Positions 1 to 8,300 of a stretch of DNA of 57,877 nucleotides are shown piece after piece (position 1 is the stretch's first letter; the number at the start of each line of letters is the position of its first letter). Under the pieces are notes generated by a model. The model ran no database searches, was not told the origin of the DNA, and was given only the letters and a program-made list of their open reading frames with translations. This DNA comes from CAZQCI01 sp964592255 (lineage in GTDB: Bacteria; UBA10199; SBBF01): the NCBI GenBank assembly GCA_964592255.1, contig CAZQCI010000003.1, positions 1 to 57,877 on the forward strand, given 5' to 3'. A program made the translations under genes and the position numbers.

Positions 1-422
1 TTATTATATTGAATCACTAAAGGTACATCTTGAAGCGATTGCCCCATATCTTTAAGAGCACCCAAAAGTTCATCCATACTCTTTAAGTTATCTTGCAAAC
101 GATCAATCTGCGAGTCGGCCACAAACACCACTCCATCGACTCCTTTAAGAAGAAGTTTACGGGAATTTTCGTACATGTCCTGGCCAGGAACAGTATAAAC
201 CTGAATACGAGGTTTAAAACCTTTGATGTCTTTAGAAGTCAGCGGAAGAAAATCGAAAAACAAAGTACGTTCTGTTGGCGCCGCTTTTTTGATCGGGCTT
301 TTACGTTTAGCACCCATTTGTTCCTGCAATTTATTTAATGAAGTGGTTTTGCCAGAAAGCGGCGGACCGTAATACACAATTTTAAAGTTAATTTCTTTTT
401 TTGCAGCGTTGATAATGGACAT
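1..422 (-). CDS. MglA-like small GTPase, 3' end beyond window
   Basis: Reading the minus strand from ATG at 422-420 gives 140 codons with no stop before the window edge, starting MSIINAAKKEINFKIVYYG. It carries a P-loop (GPPLSGKTTS, about residues 19-28), a PTERTLFFDFLP switch region, TVPGQDMY in place of the usual DxxG, and QYNK as the base-recognition motif at the edge. This is the pattern of the MglA branch of Ras-like GTPases, which control polarity and motility in myxobacteria and have other roles elsewhere. The TVPGQ form is typical of the branch. Its cellular role here cannot be told; no GAP (MglB/roadblock) partner is visible. It is transcribed away from the DoxX-like gene. Confidence 0.85.
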   Translation of the reverse strand, partial: MSIINAAKKEINFKIVYYGPPLSGKTTSLNKLQEQMGAKRKSPIKKAAPTERTLFFDFLPLTSKDIKGFKPRIQVYTVPGQDMYENSRKLLLKGVDGVVFVADSQIDRLQDNLKSMDELLGALKDMGQSLQDVPLVIQYN

Positions 423-467
423 GAGGCGGTTATGGTAGGAAGGGGACGAGTTGATGTCAACAACTTA

Positions 468-497
468 TTCAATTTTTTATTGCCTTTTCTGTAGAAT
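468..497 (+). promoter_or_regulatory. Possible sigma70-type promoter for the DoxX-like gene
   Basis: TTCAAT (468-473) and TAGAAT (492-497) are separated by 18 bp and lie about 30 bp before the chosen DoxX start. The -10 box is good, the -35 box is weak. Prediction by eye only. Confidence 0.25.
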
Positions 498-528
498 ACA
501 CTCAACCTACCTCCACAAGGGAGGGGTT

Positions 529-906
529 ATGGATGCTCGACGTTATTTTTTATCGGGGATGCGGCTTTTTTTTGGACTTTGGCTGCTTTATGTAGGTCTC
601 AATAAATGGATTTTGATAGGGCCAAACAATTTTGTTGGTTTTATTACTAACGATTTTGACAAAACATGGTCACCCCATGTCTTAAATGTGGCCTTAGCTT
701 GGCTGATTATTGTGACCGAACCGTTGGGAGCTCTTTTCATTCTTTCAGGTATCAAACCACGCCTAGCTTGGAGTTTAAATTCAGCTCTTATGTTTCTTTT
801 GGTCATAGGCCAAACCATTTTGATGAAGCCTGCCACCGACAACTGGTATTATGTGATTGTAACTTTGGCGTGTGCTGCATTGAGTAATAAGGAACAAAAT
901 ACCTAA
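529..906 (+). CDS. DoxX-like integral membrane protein
   Basis: A 125-residue hydrophobic protein with four likely membrane helices. The N-terminal helix has the FGLWLLYVGLNKW pattern typical of the DoxX/DoxD-like family, a group of small inner-membrane proteins loosely tied to quinone or thiol redox chemistry. The reading frame is open from 451, but the ATG at 529 is preceded by GGGAGGGG at a proper distance, and the extra 26 upstream residues are not like the family, so 529 is preferred. The stop overlaps the convergent recR stop by 4 bp. No specific substrate can be assigned. Confidence 0.75.
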   Translation: MDARRYFLSGMRLFFGLWLLYVGLNKWILIGPNNFVGFITNDFDKTWSPHVLNVALAWLIIVTEPLGALFILSGIKPRLAWSLNSALMFLLVIGQTILMKPATDNWYYVIVTLACAALSNKEQNT

Positions 907-1490
907 TAGTCCCTACGGGATTCCATCGCTTTAGATAGAGTCATTTGATCAATGTATTCAATGGTTCCCCCCACCGGAATACCAGCGGCCAGGCGTGTCA
1001 CTTTAATTCCCAACGGTTTGATGGTTTTAGATAGATAAAGAGCCGTGGCATCACCGGTTACGTTAGGGTTAGTCGCTAAAATCACTTCACGAATTTGGTC
1101 TTGATGTAAACGAGCTAATAATTCCCGAACTCGCAATTGTTCCGGCCCCACACCATCCAAAGGCGATAACGCTCCTTGCAACACATGATAATACCCTCGA
1201 TAACCATGAGTGCGTTCAATAGCCATTAAATCGGAGGAATCTTCTACGACACAAAGCAAATGAGGCTCCCGGCGCCCATCGGTACAAATGGAACAAGGGT
1301 CTTCATGAGTAAAATGAAAACAACGGGAACAAAAGCTGACTCGCTCGGCCACTTCTAAAAGTGCATGGGATAAGGAACGTGCATACTCCCCTTCTTGCCG
1401 CAAAATATACATCGCCAAGCGAAAGGCCGTCCGCTGGCCAATGCCGGGAAGTTTTGCAAGTTCGTGAGTAAGGCGATCAAGAGGACTCAT
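903..1490 (-). CDS. recR: Recombination mediator protein RecR
   Basis: A 195-residue protein of normal RecR length. Helix-hairpin-helix LPGIGQRTAFRLA lies at residues 14-26. A four-cysteine zinc finger (C54, C57, C66, C69) is followed by a Toprim domain starting LLCVVEDSSDL at about 78. RecR works with RecO (and RecF) to load RecA on gapped or SSB-coated DNA. It lies downstream of dnaX and ebfC on the same strand, the classic dnaX-ybaB-recR order, though separated from ebfC by 125 bp containing a repeat. Family assignment is firm. Confidence 0.97.
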   Translation of the reverse strand: MSPLDRLTHELAKLPGIGQRTAFRLAMYILRQEGEYARSLSHALLEVAERVSFCSRCFHFTHEDPCSICTDGRREPHLLCVVEDSSDLMAIERTHGYRGYYHVLQGALSPLDGVGPEQLRVRELLARLHQDQIREVILATNPNVTGDATALYLSKTIKPLGIKVTRLAAGIPVGGTIEYIDQMTLSKAMESRRDY

Positions 1491-1538
1491 TTTATAAACT
1501 AAAGACTAATGATTAAATCACCTTACGCGATTATCTAT

Positions 1539-1588
1539 GGTTCAACAAGCTCACCATGTCCGAACACCCTGAGGCTCTGTCGAAGGGT
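1539..1588. repeat. REP-like imperfect palindrome between ebfC and recR
   Basis: The left arm GGTTCAACAAGCTCACC and the right arm CCCTGAGGCTCTGTCGAAGG are imperfect inverted copies (TTCRACARnnCTCA pattern). Sequences of this TTCGACAAGCTCA type recur as extragenic palindromes in many bacterial genomes. Here the element occupies most of the ebfC-recR spacer and could form a hairpin in the transcript. Only one copy was seen in the window. Confidence 0.5.
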
Positions 1589-1615
1589 AGAGCACTAATC
1601 GCATAACATCAGTGA

Positions 1616-1930
1616 TTAAAACATTCCTGGAATTTTTAAACCCAAGCCACCCATCATTCCGGCCATTTCTTCCTGCTGGGCTTCTTGAGTACGTTTTAAG
1701 GCTTCATTGACGGCGGCAACAACTAAGTCTTGAAGCATCTCCACATCTTCTGGATTCACCACTTCGCGATCGATGGCAAGGCCTAACACTTCACCGCGTC
1801 CATTGACTTTAGCCGTGACCATACCCCCACCGGAAGAGGCTTCAAATTCTTTAGACGCCAATTCTTCCTGTTGTTTGGCTAATTTTTTTTGCAGCTCTTG
1901 AGCCTGCTTCATAATTTGATTCATTTTCAT
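1616..1930 (-). CDS. ebfC: Nucleoid-associated protein EbfC/YbaB
   Basis: A 104-residue YbaB/EbfC protein, with a coiled-coil N-terminus (MKMNQIMKQAQELQKKLAK) followed by the conserved core around SSGGGMVTAKVNGRGEVLGL and a Met/Gly-rich C-terminal tail (MAGMMGGLGLKIPGMF). Family members are dimeric DNA-binding proteins of the nucleoid. The ATG overlaps the dnaX stop by 4 bp, so the two are translationally coupled, the usual arrangement. Length and sequence are typical. Confidence 0.95.
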   Translation of the reverse strand: MKMNQIMKQAQELQKKLAKQQEELASKEFEASSGGGMVTAKVNGRGEVLGLAIDREVVNPEDVEMLQDLVVAAVNEALKRTQEAQQEEMAGMMGGLGLKIPGMF

Positions 1931-3555
1931 TTAATCTCCTTCACTTCCTTGACACTGGCACCCAAAAGTTCTTGGGCTTTTTGAACCATGGGGTTTGCCA
2001 AAGCTTGGGCTTTAATTTCTGCGGAACGTTTTTGTTCCGCCTGTTGTCTTATTTCAAAGGGAGTTGATCCTTTTTCAATTTTTTCTAAAGAACAAATATC
2101 AAATTGCATGGGCTTTTGGAAATAAGATTCCGAGGCTTCCATCAAAAGCGCCATCCTTTCCTTAAGCATGTCAGCATAAGGCGTTTTGGGGGCGAAACCG
2201 ATGACAATTTTTTCTCCTTCTTGTTTTACGGGAACAGCATGCTCCAAAATGGCCCCTATTTGAGGACGTAACTCACAGACTTTACGTACAAAACCCATCC
2301 AAAAACTGGCTAAATTACCACTGATATCTGGAGCCACAGCGGCACCTCTAGGGGCAACGGGAGGAGAGGCAACCTGAGTTCCTACCGATGTTTTAACTAA
2401 AGGTCGGTTTGGCTGAGACACAACTTCTGGGGGAGCAGATTTTAATTTTTCCAAAATTTCCGGCAGTAAAAGTAAATCTTTGGCTTGGGCCATTTTGATT
2501 AAGGCCACTTCAAATACCATGCGTGGGAAACTCGCACGGGCAATGTCCTCCACACTTTTGGCTAAAATTTGAAAAAGAACCAAAAGTTTTTTAGGATCCG
2601 ATAAAGCTTGGGCTTTTTTCAAAAAATCCTCTTCCCCAGGGGAAATTTCAGATACCTGGCCTCCGGAAGACAATAGAAGAAGACGATGAATGACTTCCAA
2701 AAGCCCTTCGGCAAAAATTTTCAGGTCACTGCCTTTTAAGTAAAGTGACTCCGACAAGCGCAAAATATCTGAAACCTCACCGGCTAAAATCGCATCCATC
2801 ATTTCAAAAAGAAGAGCACGGTCAGCTAACCCCAACACGTCCCTCACCTGCTCTAACGTAGGTTTATCGCCGCAATAACTAACAATTTGATCCAAAAGCG
2901 AAAGGCTGTCACGCACCGAACCGTCACCACATCGCGCAATTAGCGACAAACTTTCTTCAGAAAATTGCAGTTTTTCTTGTGCAAGAATTTTGGCCAAATG
3001 TCCGGTCAGCTGCGGCACGGAAAGCCGGCGGCAATCGAAGCGTTGGCACCGTGATAAAATAGTGATGGGTATTTTGTGCGGCTCGGTGGTGGCGAAAATA
3101 AACAACACATGCGGCGGTGGTTCTTCAAGCGTTTTCAAAAGCGCATTAAAAGCACTGGTAGAGAGCATATGTACTTCGTCGATGATAGTGATTTTATATT
3201 TTCCCGAATGAGGAAGATATTTTACTTGCTCACGCAATTCACGCACATCGTCTACACCCGTGTTGGAAGCGCCATCGATTTCCAGCACATCCATCGACCG
3301 TCCGGAAGTCACTCCCACACAAGAAGGACAAGTTTGGCACGGCGTAACGGTAGGCCCTTTTTCACAATTAAGAGATTTGGCAAAAATACGGGCCAGCGAC
3401 GTCTTCCCCACACCGCGCGCTCCACAAAACAAATAAGCCTGGTGGACGCGGTTTAAGCGGATAGCATTGGTCAAGGTTTGGACAACCCCTTCTTGGCCTA
3501 ACACGTCTTCAAAAGACTGGGGGCGGTATTTTCGAGCAAAAACCTGATAAGACAT
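1927..3555 (-). CDS. dnaX: DNA polymerase III subunit gamma/tau
   Basis: A 542-residue clamp-loader ATPase. Walker A GARGVGKT is at 45-52, zinc cysteines at C64, C73, C76 and C79 (same spacing as E. coli DnaX), Walker B DEVH at 126-129, a sensor-1 region ATTEPHKIP and an SRC arginine-finger motif at about 168-170. The C-terminal third is proline/alanine-rich then helical, as in tau. It loads the beta clamp and couples polymerase to helicase. The wzz gene lies 51 bp upstream on the same strand, an unusual partner. An A-rich stretch at 2613-2626 is not in the right frame for the E. coli style -1 frameshift. Confidence 0.97.
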   Translation of the reverse strand: MSYQVFARKYRPQSFEDVLGQEGVVQTLTNAIRLNRVHQAYLFCGARGVGKTSLARIFAKSLNCEKGPTVTPCQTCPSCVGVTSGRSMDVLEIDGASNTGVDDVRELREQVKYLPHSGKYKITIIDEVHMLSTSAFNALLKTLEEPPPHVLFIFATTEPHKIPITILSRCQRFDCRRLSVPQLTGHLAKILAQEKLQFSEESLSLIARCGDGSVRDSLSLLDQIVSYCGDKPTLEQVRDVLGLADRALLFEMMDAILAGEVSDILRLSESLYLKGSDLKIFAEGLLEVIHRLLLLSSGGQVSEISPGEEDFLKKAQALSDPKKLLVLFQILAKSVEDIARASFPRMVFEVALIKMAQAKDLLLLPEILEKLKSAPPEVVSQPNRPLVKTSVGTQVASPPVAPRGAAVAPDISGNLASFWMGFVRKVCELRPQIGAILEHAVPVKQEGEKIVIGFAPKTPYADMLKERMALLMEASESYFQKPMQFDICSLEKIEKGSTPFEIRQQAEQKRSAEIKAQALANPMVQKAQELLGASVKEVKEIK

Positions 3556-3606
3556 AAGACCAAGACCCTTAACAAGTCTTGACGATGAGTCAAAGAGAAA
3601 AGAGCA

Positions 3607-4320
3607 TTATTTTTTTAAAAAAGGACGAAAGGTTTTTTGATTCCACATTTCCAAACCAATGACATAAAAGATAAAAATTACACCGATTAAAAAAGAGGAA
3701 AGAAATAAATTTTTTCGAATGCTGGGCTTAAATTTATGAAGAGGGAGGATCGCCTCATCAATGACTTTAAAGTTAAGACTTAAAGAAGCTTCATTTAAAA
3801 AACGGCCTAATTCTTCTAAATAAGCATTACAAATATCAACCGACATCTGTGGGCTATACGCAACGGCTTCAAGGGAAAAAATGTCGTTTTTATCTTTCTT
3901 CACCTGGATTTTTTCCATCATACTCTTCAACAAGTCTTCTTCATTTTCTTGTATGGGCTTTAGATGAAAATTATCCGCCATTTTTTCAAAACCAATGCGC
4001 TCGACAACTCTTTTAGCCAGTTGCCGACTGGCAAGAATACCCATCATTTGAGCATTGCTTGGCTTGGTGACATCCAAGCCAAAACCCATCAATCCACCTA
4101 ACTGAGGCAAACCTAATTGACTTGTATTCGACACAACAAGAAAAGTACCCACAACCCGATATTGTTTAGGTAACAAAAAACTTGTCACTAAAACAACGCT
4201 ATTCACGACGAAAAAAAGCAAAATAAACACAACACGCTTTTGCCATAAAGCCAGCATCAACGCTTTAAGATCAATTTCATGGTCAGGGTCTTCTTGTGGG
4301 TAAGATTCTGGAATTGTCAT
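3607..4320 (-). CDS. Wzz-type polysaccharide co-polymerase (chain-length determinant)
   Basis: A 237-residue inner-membrane protein with the Wzz layout: a short cytoplasmic N-terminus (EIDLKALMLALWQKR), TM1 at about 30-50, a periplasmic domain, a proline-containing stretch (AILPLHKFKPSIRKN) just before TM2 at about 205-222, and a short tail. No tyrosine-kinase domain follows. Wzz proteins set the modal length of polymers made by Wzy, and a Wzy-like polymerase is encoded at 48116. It is divergent from the glycan operon and reads toward dnaX, so it probably shares the 4321-4533 control region with the locus. Shorter than many Wzz proteins (about 320 aa). Confidence 0.85.
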   Translation of the reverse strand: MTIPESYPQEDPDHEIDLKALMLALWQKRVVFILLFFVVNSVVLVTSFLLPKQYRVVGTFLVVSNTSQLGLPQLGGLMGFGLDVTKPSNAQMMGILASRQLAKRVVERIGFEKMADNFHLKPIQENEEDLLKSMMEKIQVKKDKNDIFSLEAVAYSPQMSVDICNAYLEELGRFLNEASLSLNFKVIDEAILPLHKFKPSIRKNLFLSSFLIGVIFIFYVIGLEMWNQKTFRPFLKK

Positions 4321-4371
4321 AGCCTCTTTAAATAAAATGATTATTTTTTTATTATTTGACCAGTCTTATCA

Positions 4372-4452
4372 CTTTTGTTAGGCAAGTTCACTAGAATAAA
4401 TAATCCCAAAAGTAATCTCTGGAACAATTAAGCACCATTTGGCTAACAAAAG
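4372..4452. promoter_or_regulatory. Long inverted repeat in the divergent wzz/operon control region
   Basis: CTTTTGTTAGGCAA (4372-4385) is repeated in inverted form as TTGGCTAACAAAAG (4439-4452): 13 of 14 positions match, with a 53-bp spacer. The pair lies between wzz and the first gene of the polysaccharide operon. It could be a paired operator for a dimeric regulator or a stem in the leader RNA. No convincing -35/-10 pair was found with certainty in this AT-rich stretch. Confidence 0.4.
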
Positions 4453-4500
4453 CGAGTACCTCTCGTAAGCATTTATTTTTTAAGTATTTTTTAAAATGCT

Positions 4501-4515
4501 CAGGGCGGTAGCCTA
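4501..4515 (+). promoter_or_regulatory. ops / JUMPstart-like element in the polysaccharide operon leader
   Basis: CAGGGCGGTAGCCTA contains GGCGGTAGC (4504-4512), the core of the ops element (E. coli consensus GGCGGTAGCGTG; 10 of 12 match here), preceded by a GCTCAGG stretch that resembles the end of the JUMPstart sequence. In enterobacteria ops in non-template DNA recruits RfaH to paused polymerase, which then reads through long polysaccharide operons. It lies 22 bp before the first ATG of a 48-kb same-strand gene run, the expected place. An RfaH gene is not in the window, so function is inferred. Confidence 0.6.
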
Positions 4516-4533
4516 TCTATAGACTTCTACCAA

Positions 4534-6333
4534 ATGACTTCTTCGCCTCACCTTCACTCTCTCTTAACTCAATTATTTAAACATATCAGCCCTCGGCGCC
4601 GATATCAGTTTATTGTCTTACTTGTTTTAACCTTGGTGAGCTCTCTCGCGGAAATCATCAGCTTAGGTGCCGTTCTACCTTTCATCGGCATTCTCACTCA
4701 GCCAGAAAAAGTATTTAACACCCCCTGGATACAACCTATCGTCACTGTTTTAGGATTACAGACTCCCAAAGACTTGGTCGTTCCTTTAAGTTTGGCTTTT
4801 GCCATAGCGGCATTAGTGGCGGGAGGATTGAGGCTTCTGTTGCTATGGGCCAATATCCGACTAGCCAGTGTAACAGGAGCTGACTTAAGCATTGAAGTGT
4901 ATCGCCGTACTCTTTATCAACCCTATCATGTTCATATTTCCCGTAGCAGCAATGAAATTATCAGTGGTATCACCCAAAAAGTAATTACCGCAACCAGTGT
5001 TCTCACCGCTTTAATTACCGTAGCCACCTCCATCACCTTGTTTATTGCGGTTCTCACCACCTTATTTGTCATTAGTCCGTTAGTAGCTACTCTTGCATCT
5101 ATCAGTTTTGGCATAAGTTATATGCTCATTGTCTTAAAATCACGCCGCCGATTAATTTTGAATAGTCAATGCATTGCACATGAACAAACCCAAGTCGTTA
5201 AAGCCTTGCAAGAAGGACTTGGAGCTATTCGCGACGTCCTACTAGACGGCACACAACCTGTTTATTGTGATGTCTACCGCAAAGCCATTCAACAATTACA
5301 AAGGGCTAATGGTGAAAATGCTTACATCAGTTTATCGCCACGTTATTTGATGGAAACGTTAGGTATGGTTTTGATTGCTTTGTTAGCTCTTTTCTTAAGC
5401 CATCAACCTGGGGGAGTAGCGGCGGCTATTCCTCTTTTAGGCGCACTGGCTCTAGGAGCCCAGCGCCTGCTACCTTTGTTGCAACAACTTTATAGCAATT
5501 GGTCGATCGTGGTCGGTAACCAGGCTTCTTTAATGGATGTACTCGATTTACTCAATCAACCCCTAGCGCAGGATGCAGCAGAACCCACTCCATCACTTTT
5601 AGAATTCCAGAAAACGATTCAATTTGAAAACGTTTGTTTTCGTTATACCCCTAACGGTCCTTGGGTATTACAGGGAATTAATTTGAATATCCCAAAAGGA
5701 ACCCGCATAGGTTTTATCGGCAGCACGGGAAGTGGTAAAAGTACCACTCTGGATATTTTGATGTCTTTGCTTGAACCAACTGAAGGAAAAATTTTAGTGG
5801 ATGGTCACCCTATCCATGGTGCTTCAAAGCGGGCCTGGCAGAACAACATTTCTCACGTTCCACAAAGTATTTATCTTTCCGACAGTACGGTTGCCGAAAA
5901 TATCGCTTTTGGAATTCCTAAAGACCAAATCAACCAAGAACGTGTCCGCCATGCGGCAGAACAAGCACAAATTGCAACTTTCATTGAAAGTTGTTCACAA
6001 GGGTATGAAACCGTGGTCGGAGAACGTGGTATCCGGCTTAGTGGGGGCCAACGCCAACGCATTGGCATTGCCCGGGCACTCTACAAGCAAGCAAACATTC
6101 TTGTTTTCGATGAAGCCACAAGTTCATTAGATGGTGACACTGAAGAAGCCTTAATGGATGCCATCGAAAAACTTAACCGTGATCTAACCATTTTGATTAT
6201 TGCCCATCGCATCACTACCCTCCAACATTGCGACACTCTGGTACGTCTGGAGCATGGCAAGATTATAGATCAAGGTTCTTACGACTATTTTACAAAACCG
6301 TGTCACGCTGATCCGATGAGAAAAAAAGCGTAA
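4534..6333 (+). CDS. PglK/MsbA-type ABC half-transporter, probable lipid-linked glycan flippase
   Basis: A 599-residue fused permease-ATPase. The transmembrane domain fills about residues 20-330. The nucleotide-binding domain has Walker A GSTGSGKS (396-403), Q-loop VPQSIYL, signature LSGGQRQRIGIARAL (from 502), Walker B ILVFDE with D526/E527, and H-loop H558. The N-terminus (RRRYQFIVLLVLTLVSSLAE) is like PglK-class exporters, which flip undecaprenyl-diphosphate oligosaccharides. It is the first gene after the ops element, and no Wzx is seen in the window, so it probably takes Wzx's place. Substrate is inferred from context; no clear Shine-Dalgarno precedes the ATG. Confidence 0.85.
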   Translation: MTSSPHLHSLLTQLFKHISPRRRYQFIVLLVLTLVSSLAEIISLGAVLPFIGILTQPEKVFNTPWIQPIVTVLGLQTPKDLVVPLSLAFAIAALVAGGLRLLLLWANIRLASVTGADLSIEVYRRTLYQPYHVHISRSSNEIISGITQKVITATSVLTALITVATSITLFIAVLTTLFVISPLVATLASISFGISYMLIVLKSRRRLILNSQCIAHEQTQVVKALQEGLGAIRDVLLDGTQPVYCDVYRKAIQQLQRANGENAYISLSPRYLMETLGMVLIALLALFLSHQPGGVAAAIPLLGALALGAQRLLPLLQQLYSNWSIVVGNQASLMDVLDLLNQPLAQDAAEPTPSLLEFQKTIQFENVCFRYTPNGPWVLQGINLNIPKGTRIGFIGSTGSGKSTTLDILMSLLEPTEGKILVDGHPIHGASKRAWQNNISHVPQSIYLSDSTVAENIAFGIPKDQINQERVRHAAEQAQIATFIESCSQGYETVVGERGIRLSGGQRQRIGIARALYKQANILVFDEATSSLDGDTEEALMDAIEKLNRDLTILIIAHRITTLQHCDTLVRLEHGKIIDQGSYDYFTKPCHADPMRKKA

Positions 6334-6351
6334 AGACAACAACATCACTGT

Positions 6352-6924
6352 ATGAATAACCTCATCTTACAAAATTGGGACGAACATCTCCACCTCATTC
6401 AAACTGCACGTGAGACTTTGATGGAGCCTATCAAGAAAACCGGCCATCTTCTATCCCAATGCCTAGCTCAAGGAGGAACTCTCTTCTGGTGCGGGAATGG
6501 AGGTAGTGCTTCAGACAGTCAGCATTTAGCAGCCGAGCTCGTAGGACGATTCAAAAAAAACCGCCGCCCTTTACGTTCCATTGCTTTAACAACAGATAGT
6601 TCTGTGCTCACCTGTATCTCCAATGACTTTAGTTACGATGATATTTTTTCCCGCCAGCTTGAAGCTCTCGGCCGACCCAACGACGTTTTCATCGGCATTT
6701 CTACTTCGGGAAAAAGTGAAAATATTTTGCGTGCCCTTAAAACTGCCAAAACGATGGGAATCACAACCGTGGCCCTCCTTGGCAAAGGAGGAGGTTTGGC
6801 CAAAGATATGGCCGACCAAACCATCCTAGTGCCTTCGGACGTCACCGCCCGCATTCAAGAAACGCATATTCTCATCGGTCATATTTTGTGTGAACTGATT
6901 GAACAGGAGCTCGGACTTGCCTAA
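6352..6924 (+). CDS. gmhA: Sedoheptulose-7-phosphate isomerase family (GmhA-like)
   Basis: A 190-residue SIS-domain protein of GmhA length. It has CGNGGSASDSQHLAAELVGRF (sugar-phosphate loop plus the catalytic-type His and Glu), CISNDFSYDDIFSRQ, GISTSGKSENI and RIQETHILIGH, the last keeping the Gln and His found in E. coli GmhA. GmhA turns sedoheptulose 7-phosphate into D-glycero-D-manno-heptose 7-phosphate. It could feed the HddA/HddC-GmhB genes further down, or supply a sugar phosphate to the NeuB-like synthase 0.5 kb away. A second, diverged SIS protein is at 14277. Confidence 0.85.
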   Translation: MNNLILQNWDEHLHLIQTARETLMEPIKKTGHLLSQCLAQGGTLFWCGNGGSASDSQHLAAELVGRFKKNRRPLRSIALTTDSSVLTCISNDFSYDDIFSRQLEALGRPNDVFIGISTSGKSENILRALKTAKTMGITTVALLGKGGGLAKDMADQTILVPSDVTARIQETHILIGHILCELIEQELGLA

Positions 6925-7483
6925 ACGCTTACCATCTTTTAAAAAAATTCACACCATCGCCTTCGATTTCGATGGAGTCTTCACCAATAATAAAGTGTGG
7001 ATCGATCAAGAAGGCCGGGAGCTGGTTGCCTGTGACCGGGCTGATGGTTTAGCCTTTGATCTCATCCGGTCTTTCCGTAAAAAAGAAAAATGGGATGTTG
7101 ATCTCTTTATTCTATCAAAAGAAACAAATCCCGTCGTTCTAGCCAGAGCTCGTAAGCTTAAACTGGATTGTCAGCACAGCATCGACAATAAATTATCCTT
7201 CATGGAAAATTATTTACGGGAAAAATTCCCCTCCTCTTCCAATCCGTTTGCCGGCTTAATCTATTTAGGAAACGATTTAAATGATCTGCCACTCATGCGG
7301 CGGGCGGGTTATTCCGTCGCTCCAAAAGATGCCCATCCTCTTGTCAAAAAAGTGGCTTCAATTGTCTTGGACAAAAAAGGGGGCGAAGGTTTTATCCGTT
7401 CTTTTATTGAACGTTTATTGTGCTTAAACAAAGTTAACAAATTAACAAAGGGGGAAATCGATGAGCTTATATCTTATTGCTGA
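6917..7483 (+). CDS. KdsC-like HAD phosphatase
   Basis: Encodes 188 residues from a TTG at 6917 that sits 7 bp after AGGAG; a TTG at 6899 is possible but lacks a ribosome-binding site. Class C0 HAD motifs of the KdsC family are visible: nucleophile D17 and D19 in FDFDGVFT, and the GNDLND metal loop at about 118-123. KdsC removes phosphate from Kdo-8-phosphate, and the same fold is fused to NeuA in some CMP-sialate synthetases. Between a sugar isomerase and a NeuB-like synthase it probably dephosphorylates the ulosonate product. It overlaps both neighbours by 8 and 23 bp. Confidence 0.85.
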   Translation: MPKRLPSFKKIHTIAFDFDGVFTNNKVWIDQEGRELVACDRADGLAFDLIRSFRKKEKWDVDLFILSKETNPVVLARARKLKLDCQHSIDNKLSFMENYLREKFPSSSNPFAGLIYLGNDLNDLPLMRRAGYSVAPKDAHPLVKKVASIVLDKKGGEGFIRSFIERLLCLNKVNKLTKGEIDELISYC

Positions 7484-8300
7484 AATAGGGATTAACCATA
7501 ACGGAAGCCTAGACATCGCAAAAAAATTAATCGATGCCGCGGCCGAAGCCGGCTTTGATGCCGTCAAATTCCAAAAACGTACTGTAGAAAAAGTATATTC
7601 TAAAGAATTACTCGACAGCCCACGGGAAAGCCCGTGGGGCAAAACTCAACGTGAGCAGAAAATGGGGTTGGAATTTGGCTATGAACAATACCGGGAAATT
7701 GATCAACATTGTAAAAACCGCAATATTGCTTGGAGTGCTTCTGCTTGGGATGTAGGGTCACAACGCTTTCTACGTGAATTCAATGTGCCTTTCAATAAAG
7801 TGGCTTCCGCCATGTTGGGACACAAACCATTGCTAAAAGAAATTGCTTCGGAAGGCAAAAGAACCTTCATTTCAACGGGCATGTCTACGCTGGAAGAAAT
7901 TGATGAAGTCGTCAATCTTTTCCGCAAAGCCAATTGTCCTTTTGAACTCATGCACTGCAACAGTACTTACCCCATGCCCGAAGAAGCGGCCAACCTTCTC
8001 TGCATTCCAATGTTAAAAGCACGTTACAATTGCAATGTGGGTTATTCGGGTCACGAAAGCTCGCTCATTAAAGTATGTGTAACGGCCGTATGCTTGGGAG
8101 CCACTTCTTTGGAACGCCACATCACTCTAGACCGTGCTATGTACGGATCCGACCAGGCGGCCTCTGTGGAAACACACGCTCTTAAAGGTTTTGTGGATGG
8201 GGTCAGAAGAATTCCGGCTATTATGGGAGATGGCATCAAACGCATTTCTCCTGCTGAAGAAGGGGTAAGAAAAAAATTACGTGTCGAAGTGGCAGAATGA
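7461..8300 (+). CDS. NeuB-family ulosonate (sialic-acid-like) synthase lacking the SAF domain
   Basis: A 279-residue TIM-barrel enzyme with NeuB family marks: LIAEIGINHNGSLDIAKKLI at the start, KFQKR, FISTGMST, LMHCNSTYPMP, and metal-ligand histidines H198 (YSGHES) and H220 (ERHITLD). NeuB enzymes condense phosphoenolpyruvate with a hexosamine-type aldose. Usual members are about 340-350 residues with a C-terminal SAF (antifreeze-like) domain that shapes the substrate site of the partner subunit; here the protein ends after the barrel. No NeuC/LegG or DegT-type aminotransferase is encoded nearby, so the substrate may differ from known nonulosonates. Confidence 0.85.
   Translation: MSLYLIAEIGINHNGSLDIAKKLIDAAAEAGFDAVKFQKRTVEKVYSKELLDSPRESPWGKTQREQKMGLEFGYEQYREIDQHCKNRNIAWSASAWDVGSQRFLREFNVPFNKVASAMLGHKPLLKEIASEGKRTFISTGMSTLEEIDEVVNLFRKANCPFELMHCNSTYPMPEEAANLLCIPMLKARYNCNVGYSGHESSLIKVCVTAVCLGATSLERHITLDRAMYGSDQAASVETHALKGFVDGVRRIPAIMGDGIKRISPAEEGVRKKLRVEVAE

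Noticed and set aside
2613..2626. A-rich run in dnaX as a programmed -1 frameshift site
   Set aside because: The codons read TTG AAA AAA GCC, so the A AAA AAG heptamer is not in the zero frame needed for E. coli type slippage.
4356..4384. TTGACC ... TAGGCA as a promoter of the polysaccharide operon
   Set aside because: The spacing of 17 bp is good but TAGGCA is a poor -10 box; not strong enough to list.
4492..4497. TAAAAT as -10 box for the operon
   Set aside because: Transcription would then start at or after the ops element, which must be transcribed to work, and no -35 fits.
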